From CAZSAT01 sp964604675 (GTDB lineage: Bacteria; Myxococcota_A; UBA796; CAJQPC01), in NCBI GenBank assembly GCA_964604675.1, contig CAZSAT010000005.1:55460-119459 (forward strand): a stretch of 64,000 nucleotides of DNA, read 5' to 3'. Position numbers and translations under genes: made by a program. The notes beneath the pieces are model-generated. The model was not told the DNA's origin and did no database searches. It worked only from the letters and a program-made list of their open reading frames with translations. Positions 32,818 through 40,027 of this stretch are shown one piece after another; position 1 is the stretch's first letter, and every line of letters begins with the position of its first letter.

Positions 32818-34092
32818 CTACCAGCGGCCGGCCACGTGCACGAACCCACCGCCGTGCGACACCTCGATCGCCAGCGCAGCGCCGCCCGCCGCGGCGAACC
32901 CGACCCCGCCCACGGCGAAGCCGAGGGTCATCAGACGGGTGGCCGGGTTCAGGTCGTTCTCGGCGATGATCTGCGCGGCGGGGTCGTTCGGGTCGTTGGT
33001 GGCGGCCACGACCGCGTCGAAGGTCTGCTGGGCTTCGGCGCGTCGGCTCGCACCCACGATCCCGACCGCCACGCCCGTGGCGCCCACGGCGCCGGCACTG
33101 CCGACGATTGCCCACTTCACGGGGAACTCGGTGGGCTCGCGCTCGGTGGTGTCGCGACCGCGCCCGCCATCCTCGTCGTCGAGATCGGCGTAGGTGGCGC
33201 TGCCGAGGTAGATGCCGGCCTCGTCGTCGTGCTCGTCGAAGCCCTCGTCTTCGTCTCCGTCCTCGACCTGCACGGTGTCGTCGACCATCGCCTCGATCGC
33301 GTCGAGGTCGCCGTAGAGCAGCGAGCGCGGCTCGTCGTCCTCCTCCTCGTCGTCCCGATCGCGCTTCCTGCGGCCGCCCTCGTCCTCGTCCTCGACCGCG
33401 TCGAGGTCCTCGTCGAGCCCGTAGGCGGCCAGCCGCGCCTGCCGCTCGGCCTCCTCGAGCCGTCGTCGCTCCGCCTCGGCGCGGCGTCGCGCCTCTTCCT
33501 CCTTCTTGGCCCGCTCCGCCGCGGAGATGTCGAAGTCCGGGATCTCGCCTGCTTCTCCGTCCAGCATCGGGTCGTCGAGCTCGTCGTAGTCGAAGGACTC
33601 CTCGTCGCTGCTGTTGTAGACCATCGGCTCGTCCATCAGCGCCGCCTCGGCGAGCTCGGGCTCGACCCTGGAGAGCAGGTCGGTGCTGATCACGAAGCTC
33701 GTCTCCCAAGTCTCGAAGCCGGGGGCTTCGACCACCAGGGTGTGAGGGCCGCAGCCGACCTCCGAGGTGTCGTCGAGCAACGGGGAGCCGTCCAGCGTGA
33801 GCTCGGCGCCGCGCGGCAGGCCGATCACCTGGAGCGTGCCTTCGCCGCCTCGGTCTTCCAGCGGCAGCGCGACCGTGAGGGTCTTCTCACGCTCGACCTC
33901 GACCTCGACCTCGCCGACGAAGCAGCCGTACTCCATGCCCACCGTGTGGGGGCCGGGGGCCACGCCCTCGAGGGTGGCGGGCGCGCGCAGGCCGGTGGGG
34001 AAGCCGTCGAGCAGCAGCTCTCCGGGCTGTCCGGCGGTGACCTGGATCGAGCCGGCGGTGGCGGCCAGGGCCGCGGGGAGCAGGGCGATCAA
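32818..34092 (-). CDS. Secreted PEGA-domain protein with long acidic/coiled middle
   Basis: The 424-residue protein has a short signal (MIALLPAALAATA). Two PEGA-like beta domains lie at about 15-75 (GELLLDGFPTGLRAPATLEGV) and 85-140 (LPRGAELTLDGSPLLDD). A charged helix of Lys/Glu/Arg (about 190-225) and an Asp/Glu-rich stretch (230-300) follow. Two hydrophobic segments close the chain (about 320-345 and 388-410), so it may be membrane-anchored at the C-terminus. PEGA domains occur in Myxococcota envelope proteins. The TTG start overlaps the ferredoxin stop (TTGA), giving coupled translation. Specific function unknown. Confidence 0.7.
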   Translation of the reverse strand: MIALLPAALAATAGSIQVTAGQPGELLLDGFPTGLRAPATLEGVAPGPHTVGMEYGCFVGEVEVEVEREKTLTVALPLEDRGGEGTLQVIGLPRGAELTLDGSPLLDDTSEVGCGPHTLVVEAPGFETWETSFVISTDLLSRVEPELAEAALMDEPMVYNSSDEESFDYDELDDPMLDGEAGEIPDFDISAAERAKKEEEARRRAEAERRRLEEAERQARLAAYGLDEDLDAVEDEDEGGRRKRDRDDEEEDDEPRSLLYGDLDAIEAMVDDTVQVEDGDEDEGFDEHDDEAGIYLGSATYADLDDEDGGRGRDTTEREPTEFPVKWAIVGSAGAVGATGVAVGIVGASRRAEAQQTFDAVVAATNDPNDPAAQIIAENDLNPATRLMTLGFAVGGVGFAAAGGAALAIEVSHGGGFVHVAGRW

Positions 34093-34424
34093 GGCTGCGG
34101 CGCTTCGTCCAGGAGGTCCCGCTTGGCCTCGACATCCTTGAACGCGTCGGCCTCCGGGAGCGGGTCCTTCTGCTCGGAGATGACCGGCCAGGTCTTCGCG
34201 AGCCGCGCGTTGATCTCGGTCCACTCCGTCCACTTCTCGGGGAGGTCCTCCTCCAGGAAGATCGCCTCGGTCGGACACTCCGGTTCGCAGGCCCCGCAGT
34301 CGATGCACTCCTCGGGGTCGATGACCAGGAAGTTCACGCCCTCCTTGAAGCAGTCGACGGGACACACCGACACGCAGTCGGTGTACTTGCACTTCACGCA
34401 GGGCTCTGCGACGACGTAGGCCAC
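34089..34424 (-). CDS. 7Fe ferredoxin (FdxA type, [3Fe-4S][4Fe-4S])
   Basis: The 111-residue electron carrier has the N-terminal cluster region EPCVKCKYTDCVSVCPVDCF (Cys9, 12, 17, 21, 25) and the second region ECIDCGACEPECPTEA (Cys40, 43, 46, 50), the pattern of Azotobacter FdI/FdxA. The C-terminal extension (WTEWTEINARLAKTWP) is also typical. The GTG start gives the usual MAYVVAEPC N-terminus. It lies three nt after a 78-80-residue unknown gene and overlaps the PEGA gene. The redox partner is unknown; the soluble ferredoxin is cytoplasmic. Confidence 0.95.
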   Translation of the reverse strand: MAYVVAEPCVKCKYTDCVSVCPVDCFKEGVNFLVIDPEECIDCGACEPECPTEAIFLEEDLPEKWTEWTEINARLAKTWPVISEQKDPLPEADAFKDVEAKRDLLDEAPQP

Positions 34425-34426
34425 GT

Positions 34427-34669
34427 CTACTCCTTGTCGTCGGTGGGGTTGGTGTCGTCCCAGCCGTCGTTGTCGCCGTCGAGGAACCAGAAGTCGCTCT
34501 TCTGGCTGGTCTTCTCGTCGGCGGGCGGTTTGTCTTCGGGCTTCTCCCAGTAGGGGTTCTCCGACTCACGGTGACCGGCCGGGCGACCCGGGTGGTTCGC
34601 CTCGTCCTTGATGTCGTCCAGGCCCTTCTTGACCTTGCGCGCGATGCGTCGGATGAGCCCCATGGGCAC
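34427..34669 (-). CDS. Small hydrophilic protein of unknown function
   Basis: The product has 80 residues, or 78 if the ATG at 34663 is used. It starts with a basic helix (GLIRRIARKVKKGLDDIKDE) and ends in an acidic tail with DGDNDGWDD, an EF-hand-like loop. No family is recognised. Two starts compete: GTG at 34669 lies 11 nt after the T of TAGCCC, and ATG at 34663 has GAGG five nt before it. It is first in an operon with ferredoxin and the PEGA protein, and divergent from the sulfatase-like gene at 34712. Confidence 0.6.
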   Translation of the reverse strand: MPMGLIRRIARKVKKGLDDIKDEANHPGRPAGHRESENPYWEKPEDKPPADEKTSQKSDFWFLDGDNDGWDDTNPTDDKE

Positions 34670-34674
34670 CTCGG

Positions 34675-34705
34675 GGGCTATTCAAGCACAGGTGGGCGGT
34701 AGACT
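34675..34705. promoter_or_regulatory. Divergent leaderless-type -10 boxes in a 42-bp spacer
   Basis: On the minus strand TAGCCC (34675-34680) begins 11 nt before the GTG at 34669. On the plus strand TAGACT (34700-34705) begins 12 nt before the ATG at 34712 and supplies an in-frame stop. The two promoters are separated by only 19 nt. Confidence 0.6.
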
Positions 34706-34711
34706 GGCGCG

Positions 34712-35974
34712 ATGCTGTGGGCCGCGCTCTTCGCCTGCTCGGACGTGCCCGTCGAGGCACCTCCGCAGCGCGTCGGCGCGGTGAAGCTGCTGGTGGTGTT
34801 GGACACGGTGCGGGCCGACCACCTCTCGGCTTGTGGCTACGCGCGCCCGACCTCCCCGGTGCTCTCCGAGCTGGTCGCGCGCGGCGGTGCGCTCCGTTGC
34901 GACGTGCTCGCGCCGGGGAGCTGGACGCTGCCCAGCCACGCCACCTTCTTCACGGGGACCTCGCTGCTCGAGCACGGGGCGCGCTTCGTGCCGCCCGACC
35001 AGGCACGCATGACCAACACGCTGCCGGTGGGGCCGCTGGGGGACGACGCCACGACCCTCGCCGAGCAGCTGTCGGACGAGGGGTGGGCGACCGTGGCGGT
35101 GTCGGGCAACCCGGTCGTGTCGGAGGGGACGGGGCTGTTGCAGGGCTTCCAGCTGCACCGCTCGGCGGAGAAGTTCCGGCACCTCGACGGGGTGGAGGCT
35201 CTGGGCGCGGTCGAGGAGCTCGTGGGTGCGGTGCCTCCGGAGCAGGACCTGTTTCTCTTCGTGAACTTCGCCGAGGCGCATGCACCGTGGCCGGAGATCG
35301 GGCCGGGGCATCCCTGGCTGCCGCCGCGGGCCAGCGCCTGGTCGGGAGTGCGTTCGCTGATGGGGAGCGAGGTCGACGCGTCCACGTGGGCGGAGACGAT
35401 GGCGCACCACACCGACCTCTACGACGAGGGCATCCGGCGCGCGAACCAGAGCCTGGGCGCGCTGCTCGGGTGGCTGGAGGGTGCGGGTCGGCTGGGTGCG
35501 GGCGCCGAGGTGGTGGTCACGAGCGACCACGGCGAGTTCCTGGGCGAGCACGGGCTGGTGAGCCATGGCCGGTACCTCTGGGAGCCCAACCAGCGCGTGT
35601 TCACGTTGCACTGGGTGGTCGGTGGGCGCTCGCGGTCCGAGGGGAGCGTGCACCAGCTGCTGGGTGGCGGCTCGCCGGGTCTGCCGATGGAGACCGTGGC
35701 GTTCCCGGACAGCCAGTGGCAGGGCCTGACCGGGGGCCGCTTCGGCGTGCACCGCTCGGCGGCGATCTGGGGTGCGCGCAAGGTGCTCTGGACGGACGGC
35801 GAGGTGCAGGCCTTCGATCTGGCAGCCGACCCGGAGGAGCAGCAGCCGCTCGCGGCGACGGCGGCGGAGGTTGCGGCGGTGAACGCTTTGGCGGCGCGTA
35901 TGGAGGAGCTGGAGGTGGAGCCCTTGTCGGTGGAGGGGCTCGAGGCGTTGAGAGCGGCTGGGTACGTGGAGTAG
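34712..35974 (+). CDS. Sulfatase-superfamily lipoprotein with Thr in place of the formylglycine Cys
   Basis: The 420-residue paralogue of the 24420-25817 gene starts MLWAALFAC (Cys9) with no charged n-region, and the in-frame TAG nine nt upstream rules out a longer signal. VVLDTVRADHLSACGY holds the first metal Asp, GSWTLPSHATFFTG the nucleophile site (Thr72 to His76 instead of C-x-P-x-R), and TSDHGEFLGEHGLVSHG the other metal ligands. The C-terminus LRAAGYVE and the following ~200 nt are shared with the other gene through the dispersed repeat. It is probably a phospho/phosphono-transferase or hydrolase acting at the cell surface; the substrate is unknown. Confidence 0.82.
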   Translation: MLWAALFACSDVPVEAPPQRVGAVKLLVVLDTVRADHLSACGYARPTSPVLSELVARGGALRCDVLAPGSWTLPSHATFFTGTSLLEHGARFVPPDQARMTNTLPVGPLGDDATTLAEQLSDEGWATVAVSGNPVVSEGTGLLQGFQLHRSAEKFRHLDGVEALGAVEELVGAVPPEQDLFLFVNFAEAHAPWPEIGPGHPWLPPRASAWSGVRSLMGSEVDASTWAETMAHHTDLYDEGIRRANQSLGALLGWLEGAGRLGAGAEVVVTSDHGEFLGEHGLVSHGRYLWEPNQRVFTLHWVVGGRSRSEGSVHQLLGGGSPGLPMETVAFPDSQWQGLTGGRFGVHRSAAIWGARKVLWTDGEVQAFDLAADPEEQQPLAATAAEVAAVNALAARMEELEVEPLSVEGLEALRAAGYVE

Positions 35975-36173
35975 CGAGGCGTAAGCTCCGGGCCGAAGGC
36001 CGGAGCGAAGCCGAAGCTACCTCCGGCGAACGCAGGCGCGAAGCGCCGGAGCGAGCCAGGAGCGTGGGGAGACGCCATCGCTGTCTCTTCTCCGCCGTGG
36101 TCTTCGGGCGACGCGGCGGAGCTGTGCTTACCGCCGCCGGACGCAGGCGCGCAGCGCCGAAGGAGGAGGCGAG
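35966..36173 (+). repeat. Copy B of ~208-bp dispersed inverted repeat
   Basis: The copy starts in the last codons of the sulfatase-like gene (GTGGAGTAG) and ends in GGAGGAGGCGAG. It is inverted relative to 24220-24428; the first ~100 nt are identical. It is part of a 354-nt gene-free stretch (35975-36328). The remainder (36174-36328) shows no gene, only two GTGTC-containing short repeats and a GGAAAG site before the next ATG. Confidence 0.9.
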
Positions 36174-36328
36174 TGAGGCGTCCCACCTGACCAAGGTGTC
36201 GAACGGGGGTGTCGAAGGGTGGACACCTCTCGCTTCCGCATGGGTGCAAGTGTCTGGAAACAGGCACTTTCAGCGTTGGCACGGTGCTCGCATTCGGGGT
36301 GGCTGCACCTCGAGCAACGGAAAGCATC

Positions 36329-37522
36329 ATGTTGTCCATCCTCCTCTCCTTCCCCTCCGCCAACGCCCAGGACGCCGTGGTCGACACCACGGTGCTGCCC
36401 GAGGAACACGCCGCGACCGAGCTGGTCCTGGGGGAGGCCGCCGAGGCGTACTTCTCCGACCAGCGCGAGCGCGTGGTCGATCTCGAAGCGCTGGCGGAGA
36501 CGGCCGAGATGGTCGCCCAGAACACCGGGGTGCGCACGGCCTACTCCGACCAGATCCGCTACGAGCCGATCGGTGACCTCGTCAACGATCCGTGGAACAG
36601 CCGGCTGCTGGTGTGGATCGCGGGCGAGCGCTACGAGATGGCCGCCGAGGACTCCGACGGGGACGGCGAGCCGAACCTCCTCTACGACGAGGATGGCAAC
36701 GGCTTCCTGCGCTGGTACCTGCCCGAGCTGAGCGGTACCGGCCAGTGCCTCTCCGTCGCCACCGGTGTGGCCCAGGGGGTCGAGTTCGCCCCCGCCAACA
36801 CCTCCGTCGTGCTCTCGGCCGAGGACTTCGCCGACGACGCCGGCGTCGAGTCCTACAGCGAGGTCGACCTGGTCGGCCTCGGGCTGGACTTCGTGGTGGA
36901 GTCGGAGTCCGCGGACTCCTACAACGGTGGTCTGGACAAGTTGGCCGCCGGCTTCGAGGCGGCTGGCTACGTCGTGACGTTCACGGGCGACGGATGGGAC
37001 GTGAGTGTGCTCACGTGCCTGTCCGTGGCTGGCTGCGAGCGGTGCGAGTCGAATCCAGAGGCGTGGACCCCGCGGGTCGATGCCGAGAAGGTCTGCCCGT
37101 GCGTCGACTACGCGGAGGGCTCGCTCACCGTCACCCTCGGCGGTGAGGGTGGTGGAGAGGGGACCGGGGAGCTGGAGCCGACGGCTGGCACGGAGAACAA
37201 GCTCGGCTCCATCGCGCTCACCCTCGGCACGACCCTGTCGTTGACCGTCAGCTACAGCACCAACGGCAACCAGCCGGCTGCCTGCGACCCCTTGCTCACC
37301 CCCTTCACGCGCCTCGACTACGTGGACGACCCGCCGGACTACAGCGGCGGTGCCGACGACACCGTGGACGAGGAGGACGAGGAGGAGGACCAGGATCGCC
37401 TGGGCGTCGACGAGAAGGACGACACGGTGGTCCAGGGCGGCAACGGCAGCGACGACGACGGCCTGGACGACGGCGAAGAAGAAGACGGTGGCGGAGCCGA
37501 CGACGAGTGCCCCCCCGAGTAG
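36329..37522 (+). CDS. Secreted protein of unknown function with acidic C-terminus
   Basis: The 397-residue protein has a signal peptide MLSILLSFPSANA cleaved before QD. Residues 45-80 are helical and charged, and SDGDGEPNLLYDEDGNG (about 110-126) looks like paired calcium loops. A Cys-rich segment CERCESNPEAW...CPC lies near 235-255. The last 60 residues are Asp/Glu/Gly-rich and very acidic. No family is recognised. A weak GGAAAG precedes the ATG and there is no TAG box at -12. It is 39 nt before another secreted unknown on the same strand, so the two may be co-transcribed. Confidence 0.65.
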   Translation: MLSILLSFPSANAQDAVVDTTVLPEEHAATELVLGEAAEAYFSDQRERVVDLEALAETAEMVAQNTGVRTAYSDQIRYEPIGDLVNDPWNSRLLVWIAGERYEMAAEDSDGDGEPNLLYDEDGNGFLRWYLPELSGTGQCLSVATGVAQGVEFAPANTSVVLSAEDFADDAGVESYSEVDLVGLGLDFVVESESADSYNGGLDKLAAGFEAAGYVVTFTGDGWDVSVLTCLSVAGCERCESNPEAWTPRVDAEKVCPCVDYAEGSLTVTLGGEGGGEGTGELEPTAGTENKLGSIALTLGTTLSLTVSYSTNGNQPAACDPLLTPFTRLDYVDDPPDYSGGADDTVDEEDEEEDQDRLGVDEKDDTVVQGGNGSDDDGLDDGEEEDGGGADDECPPE

Positions 37523-37561
37523 CCCTCCGCGGCCCAAGAACACAAGAACACAGGAGTCCCC

Positions 37562-38413
37562 ATGTTGATCGACAGCCTCGTGCTCACCGCCTTCGCTGGC
37601 CCGGTTCCCGAACGGCAGGCCTGCTCGCTCGAGCAGGCCTGCCCCGTGGCCGGGTCCCACCTCACCACCTACTCGCCGCTGACCGCTTGGCCGGTCTACG
37701 AATGGCAGACGGTGTTCGTCAACACGGGGAACGCCGAGCAGCGCTTCGGCCTGTCGCTGGATGCCAGCGATGACCGCCTGGTCGAGGAGATCGCCCTGCC
37801 ACCCGGCGAAGAAGCGGACCTGTCCTACTGGGCCGAAGGGAGACTCGGCAAGCCGAGGGTCACGCCCGTGCCGGCCCCGGAGGAGCTGAGCTGGAAGACC
37901 CGGAAGCTCCCCCGCGGCACCGCCGGCAAGGTCTGCGTGAGCAATGCCCGCGGAGGCGAGCCGCAGACCTTCGTGGTCCGCGGGGTCGATGCCCGCGGGG
38001 TGGAGCGGGACTCGGAGCCCGTGACCGCCGACGCGATGTCCAGCCTGTGCGTGCCCTTCCACATCGCCGGCAAGCCTCCGCGCGCGATGGCGATCGACGT
38101 GGTGTACGTGGGCCCCCCGGATCCGATCCCGAAGGCGCCGTCCGGCTCGCACGCTGCCCTCCTGGACGGCGAGGGTGTGGCCAGGTTCCCGGAGCTCGGG
38201 ATGGAGGTCCAGGTGCACGAGACCGGACCCGTTCCCGGGGCCACGCGGAAGGCGGGGGCGATGCCGCTCGCGTGGCGGGCCACGGCCACGTGCGGCGGAC
38301 GCACCTTCGACGGCGAAGACAGCGCGCCCGGGAACCGCTACGTGCTGTGTGGCTACATGATGGGCGTCTACGAGGTGGCTGGAGGCACCGAGGTGAGCCT
38401 GTTCAGCCTGTAA
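37562..38413 (+). CDS. Secreted or cell-surface protein of unknown function
   Basis: The 283-residue protein starts MLIDSLVLTAFA, a possible short signal with cleavage before GP. The body is beta-rich with several Cys pairs (QACSLEQAC at 19-27) and no recognised family. AGGAG lies five nt before the ATG. The codons for the first Cys pair form a perfect 13-bp hairpin (37614-37643). It follows the gene ending at 37522 and converges with the radical SAM gene at 38430, with 16 nt between stops including a short GC palindrome. Confidence 0.65.
   Translation: MLIDSLVLTAFAGPVPERQACSLEQACPVAGSHLTTYSPLTAWPVYEWQTVFVNTGNAEQRFGLSLDASDDRLVEEIALPPGEEADLSYWAEGRLGKPRVTPVPAPEELSWKTRKLPRGTAGKVCVSNARGGEPQTFVVRGVDARGVERDSEPVTADAMSSLCVPFHIAGKPPRAMAIDVVYVGPPDPIPKAPSGSHAALLDGEGVARFPELGMEVQVHETGPVPGATRKAGAMPLAWRATATCGGRTFDGEDSAPGNRYVLCGYMMGVYEVAGGTEVSLFSL
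37614..37643 (+). other. Perfect 13-bp inverted repeat inside a coding sequence
   Basis: GGCAGGCCTGCTC (37614-37626) and GAGCAGGCCTGCC (37631-37643) pair exactly across GCTC, 18 codons into the gene at 37562. The encoded peptide QACSLEQAC is a short duplication, which explains part but not all of the symmetry. Confidence 0.6.
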
Positions 38414-38429
38414 CCGGCGGCGGCCGCCG

Positions 38430-40019
38430 CTACTGCGAGATCAGCTTCCGCAGGTTCCCGTACTGGCGGATCTTGAACAGCGTGAGCTCGCCGTTGCGCC
38501 AGTACTTCAGCGCGACCGAGACCATGCGCGCGTAGTTGGCGGCCCAGGCCATGTAGAAGACCGCGTCGACGTTGTCCTTCCAGAACTCCTTGTTGTCCAT
38601 CAGCCAGCGGATGAACTCCCGCGGCACGAAGGACTTCGACGCCAGGCAGTAGATGGCCAGGTAGAACTTGTCCTCGTCGGAGCGGGGCCAGTCCATCGAG
38701 ACGCGGAACTGCTTCCACGCCTTGGTGTTCTTGCCTTCGACCAGGTTCGGGTCGAGGTCACCGTCGGCCACGGCCTTCTTGGTGAGCGCGGTGCCCGGGA
38801 AGTAGTTCAGGCTGTAGAAGTAGATCGAGTACGGACGCGGCAGGTCGAGCAACATCTCCGCGGTCTCGATCTTCATCTCCTCGGTGGCGTAGGGGTTGTC
38901 GATGATGACGTCGTAGACCACGTCGAGCTGCATCTCGCGGTTGGCTTCCGCGAACTTCATGATCGCCTTGTTGCCCGGCGAGCGGTTGTGGATCTCCTTG
39001 GATTCCTTGGCAGAACCGGACTCGATGCCCGTCTGCACGCGCACCAGGCCCGCGCCCATCAGCCGCTTGAGCATGTCGGGCCGCATCATCGGCGGGATGA
39101 GCAGGCACTCGAAGGGGATGCCGATGCGGCTGGGGTACTTCTCGAGGAACTCCTCCATCCACTCCTCGCCGAAGGCGAAGGAGGTGTCGTCGTCGATCTT
39201 GATGCGGGCGGCCTTGGGGAAGGCCTTCTTCACGTGCTCGAGCTCGCCGAGGATGTGCTCCACGGAGCGTGCGCGGTAGAACTTCTTGCCCTTCTCGTCG
39301 TACACGTCGCGCAGGATGGAGACGTAGCAGTAGCTGCAGTTGTAGGGGCAGCCGCGCGAGAAGTAGATGCGGTACTCGGCCGTGCGCTTCCAGGGCTCCT
39401 CGACCGTGATCTTGCCGCCCTCGATGTAGTGCTTGTTGTCGTCGACGGTGTCGGGGTACGGCAGCCAGTCGAGGTCCTGGATGAGCGGGCGGGGGCCGTT
39501 CTGATGGATCGCGCCGTCGACGTTGGCCCAGATGTTGGGGATGGCGGTGGTGTCGGCGCCGGTGGCCAGGGCGTTGCAGAGGTCGATCGCGGCCTGCTCG
39601 CCTTCGCCCACGCAGAGGTAGTCGACCTCCGGGATGCACTCCTCGGGCACGCTGGTGGGGTGGATGCCGCCCCAGATGAGCGGGGTGGAGCTGAAGCGCT
39701 GCTTGATGCGCTTCGTGACCTCGGTGGCCATCGGGTAGAGGCTCGACATGAAGCCCACGCCGATCAGGTCGGGCTTCTTGTCGGCGATGATGCCGAGCGC
39801 CAGCTCGACCTCGTCGTCGTGGGGCATCTCCAGGGCGTTGTGGCGCCAGTCCCGCAAGAAGATGATGGTGGTGTCGAAGCCGGCGCGCTTCAGGGCGGCG
39901 GACACGTAGCGGATGCCCGCGTTCTCCACGCTGTAGATGGTCATCAGGACCACGTGGAAGGGCTTGCCTTCCTGGTTCATGACGGGCGCGGCCTGCTCGA
40001 CGGCGTATTCGGTGTCCAT
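38430..40019 (-). CDS. B12-binding-domain radical SAM protein
   Basis: The 529-residue enzyme has an N-terminal Rossmann-like cobalamin-binding domain (about 18-160; VVLMTIYSVENAGIRYVSAAL, IWGGIHPTSVPEE, CVGEGEQA). A radical SAM domain follows with the [4Fe-4S] motif SRGCPYNCSYC near 225-232 and QTGIESGSAKE downstream. The C-terminal 130 residues are helical. Such enzymes methylate or rearrange unactivated carbons in lipids, pigments or natural products; the substrate cannot be told. It lies eight nt after a second enzyme of the same class, so the two should act in one pathway. The ATG is clear. Confidence 0.88.
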   Translation of the reverse strand: MDTEYAVEQAAPVMNQEGKPFHVVLMTIYSVENAGIRYVSAALKRAGFDTTIIFLRDWRHNALEMPHDDEVELALGIIADKKPDLIGVGFMSSLYPMATEVTKRIKQRFSSTPLIWGGIHPTSVPEECIPEVDYLCVGEGEQAAIDLCNALATGADTTAIPNIWANVDGAIHQNGPRPLIQDLDWLPYPDTVDDNKHYIEGGKITVEEPWKRTAEYRIYFSRGCPYNCSYCYVSILRDVYDEKGKKFYRARSVEHILGELEHVKKAFPKAARIKIDDDTSFAFGEEWMEEFLEKYPSRIGIPFECLLIPPMMRPDMLKRLMGAGLVRVQTGIESGSAKESKEIHNRSPGNKAIMKFAEANREMQLDVVYDVIIDNPYATEEMKIETAEMLLDLPRPYSIYFYSLNYFPGTALTKKAVADGDLDPNLVEGKNTKAWKQFRVSMDWPRSDEDKFYLAIYCLASKSFVPREFIRWLMDNKEFWKDNVDAVFYMAWAANYARMVSVALKYWRNGELTLFKIRQYGNLRKLISQ

Positions 40020-40027
40020 GGGTGTTC

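Noticed and set aside
38413..38430. GC palindrome between convergent genes as a terminator
   Set aside because: A 12-bp GCC/GGC palindrome is too short and too generic in this composition to call.
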